This document shows positions 8,315-16,408 of a stretch of 64,000 nt of DNA, piece by piece. Position numbers and translations under genes: made by a program. Under the pieces are notes generated by a model. The model saw only the letters and a list, made by a program, of their open reading frames with translations, did no database searches and was not told the origin of the DNA. Positions within the stretch are counted from its first letter, which is position 1. Each line of letters begins with the position of its first letter. Source of the stretch: Desulfosporosinus sp. HMP52 (GTDB lineage Bacteria > Bacillota > Desulfitobacteriia > Desulfitobacteriales > Desulfitobacteriaceae); assembly GCF_000765145.1 (NCBI RefSeq), contig NZ_JMGA01000022.1, positions 1 to 64,000 of the forward strand, given 5' to 3'.

Positions 8315-8703
8315 ATCGCAGCTATCAATTCTTTGAGTTTGATCTCGTCTATTTCTCTTACCCTTGGCTCTTCTCTATGTTGTGGAATGCCATCAACTGG
8401 GTTTGCGCTCAATATGCCTTCTTGTACTGTCCAAGTGAAAAAGCACTTTAGATATTTACGTCTTATATTGTGTGTAACTGGAGCTAAATGATTTCCATTG
8501 GCAAAATAACGAATGACTGCCTTCTTGACTATGGCATAATCCACCCACCCCTCAGGAAACTCCTTAAAGAAATGCCCTAGGTGCCAATCGTAATCTTTTA
8601 TCGTGCGTTCAGAAACACCCTGAGCTAATTTGAATAACGTAAAGTCCTTTATACACTCTTCTCGCGTTAAAAACTTCATTCCATCAAGTCTGAGCCCTGC
8701 CAT
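8308..8703 (-). pseudogene. Truncated tyrosine integrase of island 1
   Basis: 131 residues that align along their length with the N-terminal part of the intact integrase at 16409-17350 (shared QGVSERTIKDY, YFANGN, LAP.THNIRRKYL and REEPR segments). Only the SAM-like core-binding domain remains; the whole catalytic domain with Arg, HxxR and Tyr is missing and the frame ends AAIW-stop. The start ATG has GGAG about 10 bases upstream. Its place beside the intact tRNA-Gly mirrors that of the intact integrase beside the right half. The island can no longer excise with its own enzyme, though the related integrase might act in trans. Confidence 0.85.
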
Positions 8704-8812
8704 TTAACATCACTCCTGCAAAATATTTATTGCAAGAAATGGGCGTTAACTGAGCCTCGGCGTAGTCAAAATCGCCTAGTCCGAGATACCACGTTCAGAG
8801 CCTCGGCCTAAA

Positions 8813-8851
8813 CAAAAAAGCCTCACGTTTTCATTCGCTGAAAATCGTGAG
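8813..8851 (-). terminator. Terminator of the intact tRNA-Gly
   Basis: On the minus strand CTCACGATTTTC and GAAAACGTGAG pair around a short loop and are followed by GCTTTTTT. It lies about 20 bp after the encoded CCA of tRNA-Gly and differs in sequence from the terminator at 121-162, so this flank is not a simple copy of the chromosomal one. Confidence 0.8.
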
Positions 8852-8869
8852 ACCCTTGCTATTACTGTT

Positions 8870-8944
8870 TGGAGCGGACGACGAGATTCGAACTCGCGAT
8901 CCTCGGCTTGGGAAGCCAATGCTCTACCGCTGAGCCACGTCCGC
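8870..8944 (-). tRNA. tRNA-Gly (anticodon CCC), intact
   Basis: A complete cloverleaf on the minus strand: acceptor GCGGACG/CGTCCGC, D arm GCTC...GAGC, anticodon stem TTGGC/GCCGA with loop TTCCCAA (anticodon CCC, reads GGG), T arm GCGAG/CTCGT with TTCGAAT, discriminator T and encoded CCA. It is the only complete tRNA-Gly in the window. The 17-base core shared with the two half genes is at 8902-8918. By its location between two islands, its 5' half and promoter belong to the left end of island 2 and its 3' half to the right end of island 1. Confidence 0.95.
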
Positions 8945-9011
8945 CTGATTTATCAAGGGTTTCCGATATCACGAATATTTTAAGACCATCGGCTACCCCG
9001 CCTGTACATCT

Positions 9012-9040
9012 ATATTAAAACATTAGATTACTTTAGTCAA
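9012..9040 (-). promoter_or_regulatory. Promoter of the intact tRNA-Gly
   Basis: TTGACT and TAATAT are separated by 17 bp on the minus strand, about 68 bp before the mature 5' end. The sequence differs from the native-looking promoter at 17637-17665, which fits delivery by a mobile element. Confidence 0.8.
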
Positions 9041-9381
9041 GGCTGAGAAGAAATTCTTAACCCCTACACTTCATTGATAATCCTACAGGGTATTTTATCC
9101 AGAAAGTTATAGGAGAGTCTTGTTCAATCTAAGTCATGGCATCTTCACTAAGTAACCGTTCTTAAGATAATGGGACTCCTCGTAAGTTCGGTTATCTTCC
9201 ATGACGCCTACACTTTTGATGGACGAACTAAACGGTTCTGAAGTTATCCCTTTACCTAATCAAATTTACTATGCTCTACACTTTCTACAACCTGGCAATG
9301 TCCTTCATGAATTCTTGGGTTATCAATTTACAACTGTAAGTTATGTTACTTCAGAACACCGTGTTCATATGCTGATGAAAG
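9041..9381. other. Non-coding gap at the left end of island 2
   Basis: I see no convincing gene. A short inverted repeat (GTTCTGAAGT at about 9235 and its complement ACTTCAGAAC at about 9350) encloses some 100 bp. A 62-codon open frame on the plus strand crosses it but has no ribosome site and no recognisable product. Confidence 0.4.
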
Positions 9382-10350
9382 CTACTTAACTTCTAAACTT
9401 AGTGGGCCTACTTTTTCTCTGCTAAGAACAACCCCTCCTTCTGTAGATTTAATTACAGAATAAACTGGGAGAATTGCCTTTGGATTCTCCGAAAGTTGGG
9501 CTACTATGAGATTTTCTCCATAAATCCGTAGAACTACTTTATCTGGCTTACCGTGAATAACCAAGAACTCCTGTTGTTTAAAAGCCGATGCTTTTCCAGC
9601 ACCATATGCAAAAAATAATATGAATGCAATAAAGAATGCTATCTTTAACGCTCCCACACCAATTAATTTAACCAATGGGTCAAGCATAGATGGAAACTTT
9701 TTGTCTATATTTTTTTGTGCTTCTAGCTTATTTAGATATCCCTTAGTTTTTCTTTGAGTTAATAACGGAAAGACAAGCACAAAGAACACAACACCTGCTA
9801 GCACCAGTAAAATCATAATCCATTCTTTCCAGTTAGCCCCAAACATTTTAACGTATATGATTAGAAGAAAGAATATCGGGAATAACCATTTTAGTTGCAT
9901 TGCAAGAAGTCCGTTATTATTAGGGATAAATGTGTAAATGGCATCTCCTATTACAAAAACAGACAAAAGTATCCCTAATAGAATTAACCCAGCTGTAAAA
10001 ATAGTCGTGATGTCTGGAGAAATAAGTTGAATTGGCATTCCAAAGTAATCTGCAAAGCCTTTCTCGTAGGTTAATGTGACTGCATATACAAACACGGGTG
10101 CAGTCCCTACAATAATACCCTCTGAAACCCAGTTCCTGTCTCTACCGCCAATGTTACTATTTGCCACAATCTTATTCCTTTCTTTTGAAAATCTACACAT
10201 CGATTCCATGACATATAAAGGTATTTGAATGGCGCTCTTAAAATGGGGTATATACTTAACAACCTTTTCATAAGTCAAAGACCCTTCCCAATTTTGCCCA
10301 TACTCTTTTTTGATTTTTGACTGGAAATTCCTTGTGGTAACTATATACAC
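9382..10350 (-). CDS. Multi-pass membrane protein joined to a restriction-enzyme tail
   Basis: A 322-residue open frame with two parts. The first ~48 residues (YIVTTRNFQ ... FKSAIQIPLYV) look like the end of the BglII/BstYI-like restriction enzyme encoded just upstream, in the same frame. The rest has about five hydrophobic segments (near residues 77-95, 108-130, 147-163, 175-193 and 232-250) and a short soluble C-terminus; I do not recognise it. No good ribosome site precedes the GTG at 10350 or the internal ATG at 10209. It may be a fusion created by a deletion between a restriction gene and a membrane-protein gene, or a membrane protein expressed by reinitiation. Confidence 0.5.
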   Translation of the reverse strand: MYIVTTRNFQSKIKKEYGQNWEGSLTYEKVVKYIPHFKSAIQIPLYVMESMCRFSKERNKIVANSNIGGRDRNWVSEGIIVGTAPVFVYAVTLTYEKGFADYFGMPIQLISPDITTIFTAGLILLGILLSVFVIGDAIYTFIPNNNGLLAMQLKWLFPIFFLLIIYVKMFGANWKEWIMILLVLAGVVFFVLVFPLLTQRKTKGYLNKLEAQKNIDKKFPSMLDPLVKLIGVGALKIAFFIAFILFFAYGAGKASAFKQQEFLVIHGKPDKVVLRIYGENLIVAQLSENPKAILPVYSVIKSTEGGVVLSREKVGPLSLEVK

Positions 10351-10380
10351 ACCAACATCAATTCGGTCTAGACCTGAATA

Positions 10381-10695
10381 CTAAGCCACTTGGAATTTAA
10401 GTAGGTCTATGCCTATGAACGAAGCATGTCCAAATTGAACCTCTATTCCAATCTTGTCTTTTAGAAAATCCAACTTTGCTGAAGGGTCATTTGGCTCGTT
10501 AAAGACAGATGGTTCGCTTTCCCACCCTTTGGCAGTAAATAATTCTTCAAGGACTTTATTGAAACGTGGTCTGGAAAGGTTTTTTTGCATCAATACTAGG
10601 ACTGATAAGAATATCTTCATTTCTTGCTTAAGATTTAGACGACTAATTAATACCTGTTCTGCTAAACGATAGGAAAATTTATTTGCCCTTATCAT
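10381..10695 (-). pseudogene. Broken BglII/BstYI-like restriction endonuclease, N-terminal part
   Basis: 104 residues that include LDFLKDKIGIEVQFGHASF and IDLLKFQ, a stretch I associate with the nuclease core of BglII/BstYI-family type II restriction enzymes (acidic residue, then ExQ in place of ExK). A TAG stop at 10381-10383 interrupts it. Reading through this single codon continues in the same frame with YSGLDRIDVGVYIVTT and then the segment at the start of the 9382-10350 frame. A nonsense mutation is the plain explanation. No methyltransferase gene is found nearby, so an active enzyme would be harmful to the host. Confidence 0.65.
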
Positions 10696-11147
10696 TAAAA
10701 CAATTCTTCTTAAATATTTCTTTGTTCCCTATTCCTTCGACAGATGGAATTAGTTTCCTCCCACAAATTGCGGAACTAACAAATGTTTACCAAGATGATA
10801 CACAACTTTTCGTATAGCCTAGCAATACAAAAAACATATAACAGAACACCTTCAGGTTGAAACTACTGTACGCCATGGGAGCAGAATGCAATAATTTCAA
10901 TGTAAAATGCCTTCTCCCTAAGGTAAAAAAACACTTAGTTGTGTATATTGTTTGGAAAACGTATTACATTGAAATTACTCTTCGTCTGCATTTGCTCTAA
11001 TGAAGAATTCGTATAAATCATAGTTTTCTAGTTGACCTATGCCCGCTTGATTAGCAAATTCTGCCACACAATAACCCGCTTCAAGAGCATTATACTAACT
11101 TGATAAGCGTTTAGTTAGACTAGGTCATGATTATGTACAAAGAAGGC
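10696..11147. other. 452-bp gap with a short gene remnant
   Basis: No intact gene. On the minus strand 10975-11090 encodes 38 residues ending AGIGQLENYDLYEFFIRANADEE before a TAA stop, with a stop just upstream and no start, which looks like the C-terminal remnant of an unidentified protein. Elsewhere I see nothing. Confidence 0.4.
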
Positions 11148-11765
11148 TTATCTTCCATTCTTAGCTTCGTATTCTTTTACCTTTCTGTAGAAGGTTGCCT
11201 TGCATAATCCGCTCAAATCCATTGCTTTAACTGCGGTAATCTCTTCTGCTCTCCATTGTTTATAAGCGTCTACGAACTTGTCTGAGAGTACTATTGTTAC
11301 TGGTCTTCCTATGCCCTTACCGTTATTCCTTGCCTTCAATCTTGCAATGCCTTCAGCTTGTCTGGATTTAATCTTGTCCCTTTCCTTTTGAGCCATATAC
11401 GATAGTAATTCAAACACTATGTTGCTTATCAAATTCTTCTCCAATGTATCCTTGCCCTTGGTGTTTAGAATTGGAGTATCTATCACGATAATTTCAATAC
11501 CCATTTTAAGCAAGCTGTTCCATTCCTCTTTAATCATGGTCATATCTCTACCTAGTCTATCTAGTTCTTTGATAACGAGTGTATCGCCTTCTCTAAGTAA
11601 AGTATCCCTTAGTGACATATATCCAGTTCTATTGAAGTCTTTACCGCTTGCCTTGTCAACAATAATATCTCTCTCATTAGCAACGTACTCCTCTAACTCT
11701 ATCAACTGCCTGTCTAAGTTTTGCTCCTTTGTACTTACTCTTGCATACCCATAAACCTTATTCAT
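11148..11765 (-). CDS. Serine recombinase (resolvase/invertase family)
   Basis: A 205-residue protein of the small serine recombinase class. YGYARVSTKEQNL carries the nucleophile Ser11; KELDRLGRD is the conserved catalytic Arg region; YMAQKERDKIKSRQAEGI is the long helix that leads to DNA. The C-terminal ~45 residues form the HTH (MDLSGLCKATFYRKVKEYE). It lies in the middle of island 2 next to a replication gene, which fits a plasmid- or satellite-type resolvase. Direct repeats just upstream (11811-11943) could be its sites. Confidence 0.9.
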   Translation of the reverse strand: MNKVYGYARVSTKEQNLDRQLIELEEYVANERDIIVDKASGKDFNRTGYMSLRDTLLREGDTLVIKELDRLGRDMTMIKEEWNSLLKMGIEIIVIDTPILNTKGKDTLEKNLISNIVFELLSYMAQKERDKIKSRQAEGIARLKARNNGKGIGRPVTIVLSDKFVDAYKQWRAEEITAVKAMDLSGLCKATFYRKVKEYEAKNGR

Positions 11766-11810
11766 AACTCAATCCCCTCCAAAACATACAATTATTGTAG
11801 ATGATAGTAT

Positions 11811-11943
11811 CACATGTGTATCATAAGGTCAATGATAATAGTGAGGCGTTTAAGAAGCGTCTTTATTACCTTATGAGACGAATCGTGCGTTCTTAGAAGT
11901 GTTGGTAACGCTATATTCTCAAATGTGCCACATGTGTATCATA
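11811..11943. repeat. Pair of 15-bp direct repeats upstream of the resolvase
   Basis: CACATGTGTATCATA occurs at 11811-11825 and 11929-11943. The CACATGTG part is itself palindromic. The spacing of 118 bp directly upstream of a serine recombinase gene is similar to that of res subsites, so binding by the resolvase is a fair guess. Confidence 0.55.
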
Positions 11944-11972
11944 TGGCATACCAATTGATACTGTTAATATTG

Positions 11973-11999
11973 AAAAAAAAATTACCCCCGTAAGGGGGG
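11973..11999 (-). terminator. Rho-independent terminator
   Basis: On the minus strand CCCCC, loop TTAC, GGGGG and a run of nine T. It would end a transcript coming from the right, where only a gene remnant remains. Confidence 0.7.
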
Positions 12000-12640
12000 C
12001 AAAAATGAGTTATCTTATTTCTCTTCCTTCGTTATTAAATCTTTTGTTGCATGACCTGTCTTATTGAGATGGGGCTAGTTTACTCTTTTTTAGCATACAT
12101 CAAACCTATTTCGGGGCGGGAGTAGTCATGAATCAAGCTCTAATAATTCAAATCACTACGGAGATAACAACGGACATAGGGGGCATATTCACTCTATACA
12201 CCCGCAAACAGCTATATAATACCATTCGAGCGTAAAAATAGATGGCAACCTTATTTAAACCTGCTCGTATGTACTCTTCAACATCAAATTTTACATTAGC
12301 TTAGTTTCAAGGGGTACAATCATACCAGACTAACCCCAGACAGGCTCAAAACCCCCTTGTAGGACTCCAGTATCGATAATTTAAAGCTCTATACTTCCCA
12401 TATTCGACTAAAGAAGTCTCTCTATACCCTTTCCATACTTGCTTTGCCTAGCTAAACAAACACAAACTATACAAACGAGTGTCCATGAGTGGCGTAGGCA
12501 GAAAAACACTATCGACTGAGGTAATTGAACTAGAATCTCCTTGAAATCTATCTCCTATGTCTTTCTAAATTATCCGTAAAAAAGTTTGGGTCATAGGTTG
12601 TAAAAGTCAGGGGTTATCGACATATAAGATGAGTGATATT

Positions 12641-12668
12641 AAAGCTTTGCTTCGGCAGGGCTTTTTTT
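12641..12668 (+). terminator. Hairpin with T tail upstream of the HTH gene
   Basis: AAAGCTTTGC, loop TTCG and GCAGGGCTTT form a stem followed by T residues, about 50 bp before the HTH gene. It may stop read-through into the replication module or act as an attenuator. Confidence 0.5.
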
Positions 12669-12714
12669 ATTTTCCTCAATAGTCTATAAAAATCCACTAT
12701 TAGGAGGTGAAAAT

Positions 12715-12897
12715 ATGACAACAATGCTTCGTAATCGATTAAACGAGTATATGAGAACACACGGAACAACAAATGTATTCATAGCTAGGTCTATTGGTGT
12801 ATCTGATAGTTTAATCTCACGTTTTAGAAAAGGTGAGCGGAACTTAGGGGAAAAACGAGCGCAGGCTCTTGAAAAACTATTAGAATCTTTAACCTAA
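12715..12897 (+). CDS. Small XRE/Cro-type HTH regulator
   Basis: 60 residues forming little more than one helix-turn-helix: VFIARSIGVSDSLISRFRKGERNL (about 22-45). The ribosome site AGGAGGTG precedes the ATG by 6 bases. It lies directly before the replication gene and is separated from it by a strong hairpin terminator, which suggests that it regulates copy or expression of that gene. Confidence 0.8.
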   Translation: MTTMLRNRLNEYMRTHGTTNVFIARSIGVSDSLISRFRKGERNLGEKRAQALEKLLESLT

Positions 12898-12916
12898 TAA
12901 GCAACTATAACCATTC

Positions 12917-12946
12917 AAGGACTAGGACTAACTCCTAGTCCTTTTT
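12917..12946 (+). terminator. Terminator/attenuator between HTH gene and replication gene
   Basis: An 11-bp perfect stem (AAGGACTAGGA with its complement), loop CTAAC and a T tail sit only 20 bases before the ATG of the replication gene. Its strength and position suggest that replication-protein expression is limited to transcripts that pass it or start after it. Confidence 0.75.
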
Positions 12947-12966
12947 GTATTTAAGGAGGACTAACA

Positions 12967-14919
12967 ATGAAAATCAAAGCCATATTTGACAGCAAGTGCT
13001 ATTCTTCAAAGCCAAATGATGCAGGAAGAATTATGAATAATACATCTATCGAAAAAATGCAGGAGTATTCCATCAAAGAGATTAAAGAGAATATTCTTCA
13101 AGGAAAAACAATCAGACCGTCCAATTGTGGAAGCAAAGAAGAATCTTGGTTATCACAACAAATGTTCATGATAGATGTTGATGATAATTTAACAATTGAG
13201 CAAGCCATCGTGAGATGCGATGAGTTGGATATTACTCCAAACTTTATTTATACTACATTTTCTCATACAGAAGAACACCACAAATTTAGATTAGCGTTTG
13301 TCATAGATAGAGAAATCACAGATTTTCAAACAGCAAAAAGGATTCATTTGTATCTAATGAGATGTATTGGTGAGTCGGATGCCAGTTGTAAGAATCTAAA
13401 CAAAATCTACTTTGCAGGTAAAAGCATACCATTTGATAGTGGTAATGTCTTAGATGCTTCTAGGCTTATCGAGCTATCTATGGATATTAGGGTAGAAAAC
13501 ATGAAAAGGTCTACGACTAAACCATATATAATTCCTGCTGTTAATTCTAATATGAGCCTTGCTACGCAAGCCATTGAGGAAACGGTGGCTAATAAATTAA
13601 GTGATATTCATATATCAACTAATATATTGTCCACCCAAAGCAACGAAGTTGCTCATATACCCGATAGACCAACCTACAACATAAAAGCAATTGCTGATAG
13701 AGATGTAGCATATCTAAAAGAAAAGATTAATAATAAGCCTATTGTATTTGAAAATGCGTCTGAGTTTTGGAGCTATGTATACCGTGAAATTGACATGGCT
13801 AACTTATTAGAGTTAAAAAAACCTTCGTCATTCAAATGTATATTTCATAAAGACAATAACCCGAGTGCGAGTATATTCCGTAACGATGAGGGAATCTGGC
13901 TTTATAGATGCAATAGTAGTTGTTGTAAATTAACTTTGAATGTGAAACAACTCATTGAAAAACTTGGCAATTTCAAAAGTGAGTATCGAGCTGTTGATTT
14001 CATCAAGAACATTTATAACCTATCTATTAAAGAAACCAATTGGAGTATCGAGCAAAAGGCTAACTTAGATAGCATCCTACAAAGCCTTACTTTAAACAAA
14101 TTCGAAGAATTATGTCCACAGACTCATAAAAATATTCGTCATGTGAAAGAACTGTTCGTGGTAATGATTGGAATAGCAAAAGATAATGTCTATGGTGAGA
14201 ATTACTCGAATTCTGACGGTGATGCGGTTTTCTTTGTTTCATTAAGCGAGCTTGCAAGAATCACTAAAGTATCATTTAGCCACTTAAATAGAATTAGTCA
14301 AAGGCTTACTGTATTAGCTTATCACGACTTAATTCGAAAACTCGATGACGATAAAATTCCTGCAACTATGCTTAAAAGAGCGCAGGCTATCTCTATTGAT
14401 AAAGGAATTGAAAAAAGAGTGAACTTCTACTCAATTCCTTCTTGGGTATTTCAACATCTGAAGAATGTTGAAAATCAGGGTGAAAACTGGAAGAAATACG
14501 GATATACCATCAAAGCAACTTCCTATGAAGCATTCTTTCGTGCCGAGGGATTAACAGTAGCACAAAAGATGTACCCACAGCACAAGAAAACTAAATATAA
14601 ATCTGTTGACTATGAAACAGGTGAAATTATCACAACCACACTTGATAGGACAACAAGTAAAGCCAGTAACCAAAGAGTCGAAAAGATTGTTAGCTCAATT
14701 AAGCATCTGATAACAGATAAGGGATGGACAACCGAAAAGGAATTAGCTTATTCATTATCAAAGGAATATAGATGGCAAGTAGTAGAAATTCAACTGCGGA
14801 AAATTCGTGGGGAGCTAGAAAATCTAGGATTTAAGAGAGTTCGGGCCAACAAAGAAATAAAGAATCTATTTGGGATAACCACTAAGGGTTATCCCTTTAT
14901 TATTGTCAAAAATCAATAG
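12967..14919 (+). CDS. Primase/PrimPol-like replication initiator of island 2
   Basis: A 650-residue protein. Near the N-terminus QQMFMIDVDD (about 64-73) followed by FRLAFVIDRE (104-113) is the metal-binding and His/Arg pattern of archaeo-eukaryotic primase-like (PrimPol) domains in mobile elements. The middle has a CHC2-like zinc finger, FKCIFHKDNNPSASIF ... WLYRCNSSCCKLTLNV (about 294-330). The C-terminal third is mostly helical with a likely winged-helix part (FVSLSELARITKVSFSHLNRIS). No helicase Walker A motif is seen, so unwinding must come from the host. The start follows AAGGAGG. This points to an element able to replicate after excision. Confidence 0.7.
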   Translation: MKIKAIFDSKCYSSKPNDAGRIMNNTSIEKMQEYSIKEIKENILQGKTIRPSNCGSKEESWLSQQMFMIDVDDNLTIEQAIVRCDELDITPNFIYTTFSHTEEHHKFRLAFVIDREITDFQTAKRIHLYLMRCIGESDASCKNLNKIYFAGKSIPFDSGNVLDASRLIELSMDIRVENMKRSTTKPYIIPAVNSNMSLATQAIEETVANKLSDIHISTNILSTQSNEVAHIPDRPTYNIKAIADRDVAYLKEKINNKPIVFENASEFWSYVYREIDMANLLELKKPSSFKCIFHKDNNPSASIFRNDEGIWLYRCNSSCCKLTLNVKQLIEKLGNFKSEYRAVDFIKNIYNLSIKETNWSIEQKANLDSILQSLTLNKFEELCPQTHKNIRHVKELFVVMIGIAKDNVYGENYSNSDGDAVFFVSLSELARITKVSFSHLNRISQRLTVLAYHDLIRKLDDDKIPATMLKRAQAISIDKGIEKRVNFYSIPSWVFQHLKNVENQGENWKKYGYTIKATSYEAFFRAEGLTVAQKMYPQHKKTKYKSVDYETGEIITTTLDRTTSKASNQRVEKIVSSIKHLITDKGWTTEKELAYSLSKEYRWQVVEIQLRKIRGELENLGFKRVRANKEIKNLFGITTKGYPFIIVKNQ

Positions 14920-14930
14920 CCTTTTATTTC

Positions 14931-14954
14931 AAGCCCTGAAAGGGGCTTATTTTT
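14931..14954 (+). terminator. Terminator after the replication gene
   Basis: AAGCCC, a TGAAA loop and GGGCTT followed by ATTTTTG, ten bases after the stop codon. Confidence 0.75.
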
Positions 14955-14991
14955 GTTTCTTGAGCTTTTAATAACGATAGGAGTGTAGTAA

Positions 14992-15492
14992 ATGATAAAG
15001 AACCATAAATGCCTTGTGTGTGGAAATTCGCTTACTGGAAGACAAAAGAAATATTGTTCGCAAAAGTGTAAAGACACACAACGGACAATTTATTATCATG
15101 TTTGTGAGTATTGTCATCAAGATTTCACTAGTAACGAAAAAACCCAAAGATTTTGTAGTCATTCATGCGCATCATTCTATTTAATGCAATCTAGAGATGT
15201 ATCTGGTTCTAATAATCCGAACTGGAAAGCCAATAGAGACGGTAGATACCCAACTAATAACGGTTATATAATTTTATTTAAGCCAGGACATCCCCTTGCA
15301 GACAAAAACGGAAGAGTTCTTGAGCATCGTTATATTGCTTATCAAACAGACCCCTTCCCTAAAAGTTGGGATGTCCATCATATTGATGGCAATAAGACAA
15401 ATAACAGTCCTAAGAACCTTTTACCGATGCCCAAAAGTAAACACGCACAACTACACAATGAAAAAAGGCAGGAAGAAAAGTCCTGCCTTTAG
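14992..15492 (+). CDS. HNH endonuclease with N-terminal zinc fingers
   Basis: 166 residues. Two CxxC...C zinc-binding modules (CLVCGNSL ... YCSQKC at about 8-26 and CEYCHQDF ... FCSHSC at 38-60) precede a C-terminal HNH domain: VHHIDGNKTNNSPKNL (about 130-145) with the His pair, Asn and a final His in HAQLH. This is the layout of phage and intron-type homing or packaging-associated HNH nucleases. The ribosome site is AGGAGTG. It lies downstream of the replication gene; in phages HNH nucleases often sit near cos sites, and a striking palindrome follows at 15523-15559. Confidence 0.85.
   Translation: MIKNHKCLVCGNSLTGRQKKYCSQKCKDTQRTIYYHVCEYCHQDFTSNEKTQRFCSHSCASFYLMQSRDVSGSNNPNWKANRDGRYPTNNGYIILFKPGHPLADKNGRVLEHRYIAYQTDPFPKSWDVHHIDGNKTNNSPKNLLPMPKSKHAQLHNEKRQEEKSCL
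15464..15490 (+). terminator. Hairpin overlapping the HNH stop codon
   Basis: AAAGGCAGGA and its complement TCCTGCCTTT enclose a 7-base loop, and the stop codon is inside the right edge. The T tail is short, so termination may be weak. Confidence 0.5.
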
Positions 15493-15522
15493 TTATCTAT
15501 TAGGGGATGTATGTCACTCTAG

Positions 15523-15559
15523 CCCTAAACATATGAACACTGGGTTCATATGTTTAGGG
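15523..15559. repeat. Perfect 16-bp inverted repeat between convergent genes
   Basis: CCCTAAACATATGAAC at 15523-15538 and its exact reverse complement at 15544-15559 enclose a 5-base loop. No T run follows on either strand, so it is not a standard terminator. It sits between the HNH gene and the stop of the SHOCT gene and could be a bidirectional terminator, a protein-binding site or a replication/packaging signal. Confidence 0.75.
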
Positions 15560-15561
15560 AA

Positions 15562-16338
15562 TTATATCTGATTAAGTAACTCAACCTTTTTTCTTTGATA
15601 CTCCTGCTCCGTTATTAAATCACCATTCCTAAGCTTCTTTAAATCAGAAAGTTTTTGATGAAGGTCAGATGAAGATTGACATTTTTCCTGAATTCGGTTG
15701 TAGTTTTTATTGGGGATTATTCCCATTAACTGGTCGTACATATCCCCAGCAAAATAGATATTAATTTCATTATCATCTTCAGAATAATGAATTTCGGTTA
15801 TTCGCTTATCAAGAAGAGTATTCGTACTCTTAATGCTATCCATATCCTTTCTGCTTCCAATAATCGCTCCTGCCCCACCTGCCAGCATACCACCAATTAT
15901 TGCTCCTGACAGTGAACTTCCACCACCGCCACCACCTGTAATCTCTAATTGATTGAACATTTCTCCTTCTACTCTAAAGCTAACAATATTGTCCAGAAGC
16001 AAGTAATGCTTACCAATATCATCTACTGGATTACCCGGACAATCTTGACAAAGAATAATCTTGTTATCTTCTATCCACATATAGAAACTACTATTTACAT
16101 TTGAAAAACTTTTGGAGAATCCTATCCACTGACTTAAAAACCTTTCTAAAGCAGTATCAATAGGGGGATACCCAAAGTAATAATCTACCTTTGGAGCTGT
16201 AATACTATACTCCCATACATCATTACTTTCAAAAGTTCCCTCTCTACAAGGAATCCCGAATTCCTTTATAAAGGCTTTCCACACTTCAGTTCTTTCTTCC
16301 TTGAAACGTTCCTCTTTGCTTTTGAAGAAAAAGCCCAT
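15562..16338 (-). CDS. SHOCT-domain protein
   Basis: 258 residues. The middle has a run of glycines followed by the hydrophobic segment SGAIIGGMLAGGAGAIIGS (about 143-161), which may insert into a membrane. The last ~30 residues (LSDLKKLRNGDLITEQEYQRKKVELLNQI) are a classic SHOCT domain, a short helical module common in proteins of phages and mobile elements. The N-terminal part is not recognised. It is transcribed towards the HNH gene and lies between it and the integrase. Function unknown. Confidence 0.75.
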   Translation of the reverse strand: MGFFFKSKEERFKEERTEVWKAFIKEFGIPCREGTFESNDVWEYSITAPKVDYYFGYPPIDTALERFLSQWIGFSKSFSNVNSSFYMWIEDNKIILCQDCPGNPVDDIGKHYLLLDNIVSFRVEGEMFNQLEITGGGGGGSSLSGAIIGGMLAGGAGAIIGSRKDMDSIKSTNTLLDKRITEIHYSEDDNEINIYFAGDMYDQLMGIIPNKNYNRIQEKCQSSSDLHQKLSDLKKLRNGDLITEQEYQRKKVELLNQI

Positions 16339-16408
16339 ATATTAACTCTCCTTTTAAGACCATATTAAGGATAACATTCTCTTCATTTCCCCATTATCCT
16401 TCTGCATT

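Larger units (their letters stand above)
11766..12714. other. 949-bp gap between the resolvase and the replication module
   Basis: No gene is evident. It holds the 15-base repeats at 11811-11943, a strong minus-strand terminator at 11973-11999 and, just before that terminator in reading direction, an 18-codon minus-strand tail (HLNKTGHATKDLITKEEK then stop, about 12018-12072) that looks like the end of a lost gene. A hairpin with a T tail lies at 12641-12668. This could also contain the origin used by the downstream replication protein, but I see no clear iterons. Confidence 0.45.

Noticed and set aside
9201..9389. 62-codon plus-strand frame
   Set aside because: No ribosome site, no recognisable family, and it crosses a degenerate inverted repeat and the end of the opposite gene.
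10381..10383. TAG codon as programmed pyrrolysine
   Set aside because: Pyrrolysine is known from methylamine methyltransferases, the flanking gene is otherwise degraded, and nothing in the sequence marks the codon as special; a nonsense mutation is simpler.
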